DNA of 6,800 nucleotides from CALODP01 sp942492055 (GTDB lineage: Bacteria > Bacteroidota > Ignavibacteria > Ignavibacteriales > Melioribacteraceae), in the NCBI GenBank assembly GCA_942492055.1, contig CALODP010000011.1, forward strand, positions 1 to 6,800, written 5' to 3'. Below, piece after piece: positions 6,484 through 6,800 of the stretch. Positions within the stretch are counted from its first letter, which is position 1, and every line of letters begins with the position of its first letter. The notes beneath the pieces are model-generated. The model had not been told where the DNA came from, did no database searches, and worked only from the letters and a program-made list of their open reading frames with translations. The position numbers were made by a program, and so were the translations under genes.

Positions 6484-6800
6484 ACCAAAAATAGTAGGTT
6501 ACAAAGCAAAATGGGAAACGGAATCTTTCGAATACTCCAATACGAAACGAGTATTCCCCGACCCGGAAAATAATCCTTCCCTTCATGAAAAATTAGAAGA
6601 GATCTCTTTGAATTGCTGGAAAGAGTTTTCTCTTTCCGGATACGCGAGAGTTGATTTCAGAGTGGACATGAACGGGAATCCCTATGTCTTGGAGGTAAAC
6701 CCGAATCCGTGTATCTCCGAAGATAGTGGATTTATCGCGGCCGCAGAAAAAGGCGGATTGACAAAGAAAGATGTAATTGAGAAAATAGTTCAGTCAACTT
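6452..6800 (+). pseudogene. Out-of-frame C-terminal part of ATP-grasp protein 2, cut by the window edge
   Basis: From 6452 the next frame is open for 116 codons to the end of the window and reads as the missing ligase C-terminus: EITFEGF, then KIVGYKAKW (like the YxAK segment of Ddl), GYARVDFRVD, and the metal-binding EVNPNPCIS, followed by a helix-rich end. Removing one G at 6451-6452 joins it to the preceding fragment as ...VLPHA-EITF..., giving a protein of at least 322 aa, close to ligase 1 in length. Every family motif on both sides is intact, which means either a very recent mutation or a sequence/assembly error. A programmed shift is less likely because I see no known slippery site. 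The true stop lies beyond 6800. Confidence 0.85.

Noticed and set aside
6440..6490. Programmed ribosomal frameshift in ligase 2
   Set aside because: The site (CAC GCC GGA AAT) is not a known slippery sequence, and no stop codon, internal Shine-Dalgarno or obvious stem-loop is placed to stimulate a +1 shift.

Overview
The window is an AT-rich stretch of bacterial chromosome, with GC content judged by eye to be below 45%. It holds five genes and one long non-coding region. Most genes have a purine-rich ribosome binding site, such as GAGGATAG or AGAGG. The combination of a secreted L,D-transpeptidase-like protein, a zinc-motif ROK kinase, a lysine 2,3-aminomutase-like radical SAM enzyme and D-Ala-D-Ala-ligase-like ATP-grasp proteins would fit the Bacteroidota/Chlorobiota side of the tree. 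That placement is a low-confidence impression, not something the sequence proves.

Left part (1-2366): a secreted protein with a YkuD-type L,D-transpeptidase active-site signature (107-1393, +) faces a ROK-family sugar kinase, probably a glucokinase (1398-2366, -). The two genes converge and only 4 bp separate their stop codons. Both stops lie in a small perfect inverted repeat.

Middle (2367-3545): about 1.2 kb without a convincing gene. Its core, about 2663-3064, is an array of 21-bp repeats. The units in the left half are in reverse-complement orientation to those in the right half, so the whole is a giant imperfect palindrome with its axis at about 2856/2857. At least 17 diverged units keep exact 21-bp phase. 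I do not recognise this element. It is the most unusual feature of the window.

Right part (3546-6800): an apparent operon, kamA-like radical SAM aminomutase, then ATP-grasp ligase 1, then ATP-grasp ligase 2. The aminomutase keeps the [4Fe-4S] cysteines, the PLP lysine and both lysine-binding aspartates. It has a longer N-terminus and a much shorter C-terminus than the clostridial enzyme. Both ligases have the Ddl-like ATP-grasp core but lack the N-terminal motif with which true Ddl enzymes hold the first D-alanine, so they probably join other substrates. A reasonable but unproven reading is a small pathway that makes beta-lysine (or a related beta-amino acid) and builds it into an amide or short peptide. 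The second ligase carries a one-base frameshift at 6451-6452 (real mutation or sequence error) and runs off the window's right edge.
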